A stretch of DNA of 64,000 nucleotides, taken from assembly GCF_013377755.1 (NCBI RefSeq), contig NZ_JABXWR010000001.1, positions 1,499,104 to 1,563,103 on the forward strand. Reading direction: 5' to 3'. This document shows, in pieces, positions 62,903 to 64,000 of this stretch. The DNA is from Methanofollis tationis. Lineage in GTDB: Archaea; Halobacteriota; Methanomicrobia; Methanomicrobiales; Methanofollaceae. Position 1 is the stretch's first letter; each line of letters opens with the position of its first letter. The notes beneath the pieces were generated by a model. It searched no databases, was not told where the DNA came from, and saw only the letters and a program-made list of their open reading frames with translations. Position numbers and translations under genes: made by a program.

Positions 62903-63825
62903 ACATAATCACTGTCGAAAATCTTCAGAAAGCCTTCAAAGGAAGGCCGGTGCTCAAGGGCATCACCTTCTCGGTGAAAAAGGGCGAAGTCTTCGGTTTC
63001 CTCGGGCCGAACGGCGCCGGAAAGACCACGACGATGCGCTGCCTCCTCGGCCTCCTGCGACCGGACACCGGGAATGCACTCGTCTTCGGTGAGAACATGG
63101 CCGGATCCGACCGTCTCCGCGGGCGGATAGGGGCGCTCCTGGAAAAAGATGGGCTATCCGACCGTCTCACGGCCGAAGAAAACCTCGACTACTACGCCCG
63201 CCTCTACGGGGTCTCTGGCAGGGACGAAAGGGTGCGGGAGATCCTGGAGTTCACCGGACTTACCGAGAGAAAGGACAGCCTCGTCGGCACCTTCTCGACC
63301 GGCATGCGCAGAAAACTCGGGATAGGGCGGGCGATCCTCCACGATCCCGAGGTGCTCTTCCTTGACGAGCCCTCGGCCGGCCTCGATCCCGAGGCGCAGA
63401 GAATGGTGCGCGACCTGATCGCCGACCTCTCGCGCGAGGAGGAGATGACCGTCGTCGTCAACTCCCACAACCTCGACGAGGTCCAGCGCGTCTGCTCGAC
63501 CGTCGCCATTCTCCACGACGGTCGGATCCGGGCGTTCGACACGCTCGAGCGGCTGCGGAGCGGCGGCGGGACTGAAGTCAGGATCGCCCTCTCGGATAGG
63601 TCCTCGGCCGAACGGGCGCTCGCCGTCCTCTCAGCGGCCCAGGGGGTCGCCGTGGTCTCGCGGGATGGGGAGGAGGTCTCTGCACGCCTCAACGGCGCCG
63701 ACGTCCCCACCCTGGTGCGGGCAATGGTGGAGGCCGGCTGCGCCATCGAAGAGGTCAGGAAAGACCACCGCTCCCTGGAGGAGATCTATCTCTCTGTGGT
63801 CAGGCAGGCGGAGGGATCGGCATGA
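62899..63825 (+). CDS. ABC transporter ATP-binding protein
   Basis: A 308-residue ATPase of the multidrug/Na+ export type. Walker A GPNGAGKTTT, Q-loop near GALLEKDGLSD, signature FSTGMRRKLGIGRAI, Walker B VLFLDEPSAGLDPE and switch His in VVNSHNLDE. A C-terminal extension (about 225-308) follows as in DrrA/CcmA-like exporters. It is coupled by overlap to the permease gene. Confidence 0.95.
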   Translation: MNIITVENLQKAFKGRPVLKGITFSVKKGEVFGFLGPNGAGKTTTMRCLLGLLRPDTGNALVFGENMAGSDRLRGRIGALLEKDGLSDRLTAEENLDYYARLYGVSGRDERVREILEFTGLTERKDSLVGTFSTGMRRKLGIGRAILHDPEVLFLDEPSAGLDPEAQRMVRDLIADLSREEEMTVVVNSHNLDEVQRVCSTVAILHDGRIRAFDTLERLRSGGGTEVRIALSDRSSAERALAVLSAAQGVAVVSRDGEEVSARLNGADVPTLVRAMVEAGCAIEEVRKDHRSLEEIYLSVVRQAEGSA

Positions 63826-64000
63826 ACAATATCCTCACCGTGGCGCGCAAAGAGGCCGGGCTGATCATCCGCTCCCGCCAGCTCATGGTATCGGCGCTCT
63901 TCGTCACGGTCATTTTTTCCGGGACGGCGACCATCGGGTCAGGGGCGGAAGGCGGAGCCTCCATCGGTGCACTGATCTTCATGGTGATCACCGTGACCGG
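63822..64000 (+). CDS. ABC-2 type permease, N-terminal part (cut by window end)
   Basis: The first 59 codons of a permease: MNNILTVARKEAGLIIRSRQ, the amphipathic elbow helix typical of ABC-2 permeases, followed by the first membrane helix (LMVSALFVTVIFSG). The start overlaps the ATPase stop. The rest lies outside the window. Confidence 0.85.
   Translation, partial: MNNILTVARKEAGLIIRSRQLMVSALFVTVIFSGTATIGSGAEGGASIGALIFMVITVT

Noticed and set aside
1..64000. CRISPR arrays, tRNA or rRNA genes
   Set aside because: No regularly spaced repeat clusters and no tRNA-like or rRNA segments were seen by eye; a covariance-model scan would be decisive.

Overview
The window is about 60% G+C archaeal DNA from a hydrogenotrophic methanogen, most likely of the order Methanomicrobiales (Methanofollis/Methanoculleus relatives). 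The call rests on gene content: methenyl-H4MPT cyclohydrolase, F420-dependent NADP reductase, a group II chaperonin, TiaS, deoxyhypusine synthase, archaeal RPA with its partner, CTP-type riboflavin kinase, the archaeal route into the shikimate pathway (ADH synthase plus DHQ synthase II), CbiZ and UPF0305. TATA boxes lie about 22-28 bp upstream of many start codons, so many first genes appear leaderless.

Layout. 1-8.3 kb: partial cation/proton antiporter, a glutaredoxin-thioredoxin reductase fusion, rubrerythrin, RadC, a cation efflux protein, an IS5-type element, a flavoprotein and a redox-defence operon (zinc ribbon, desulforedoxin, CMD protein, peroxiredoxin). 8.4-13.3 kb: a sensor kinase gene split by an ISH3-like element that itself carries a second copy of the IS5-type element. 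13.3-18.5 kb: two iron-sulfur flavoproteins, an M50 protease, chorismate mutase, a large U32 protein and an AhpD-like protein. 18.5-27.4 kb: almost the whole aromatic amino acid pathway (aroD on one strand; two ADH synthase paralogues, DHQ synthase II, tyrA, pheA, aroA, an aroK-aroE fusion and aroC as an overlapping operon on the other), with an attenuator-like leader.

27.4-44.3 kb: mostly core genes, including mch, a soluble chemoreceptor with cheW, thermosome, an archaeal HTH regulator divergent from tiaS, npdG, dys-pyrF, a stand-alone glycyl-radical-type protein with cbiZ, and RPA with its partner. 44.4-52 kb: a degenerate serine recombinase, ribK-ribB, and a mevalonate-entry operon (HTH regulator, HMG-CoA synthase, thiolase, DUF35) followed by an RNase R-type nuclease. 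52.1-56.7 kb: one unknown 577-codon gene broken by two different insertion sequences, both with intact target duplications. 56.7-64 kb: small membrane and lipoprotein genes, UPF0305, a receiver-PAS histidine kinase, and an ABC-exporter operon with a palindromic operator that runs off the end.

The strongest overall signal is recent transposition. Five elements of three families lie in the window. Three copies of one element appear identical, and on paper every interrupted reading frame is restored exactly by removing element plus one target duplication. No tRNA, rRNA or CRISPR array was found.
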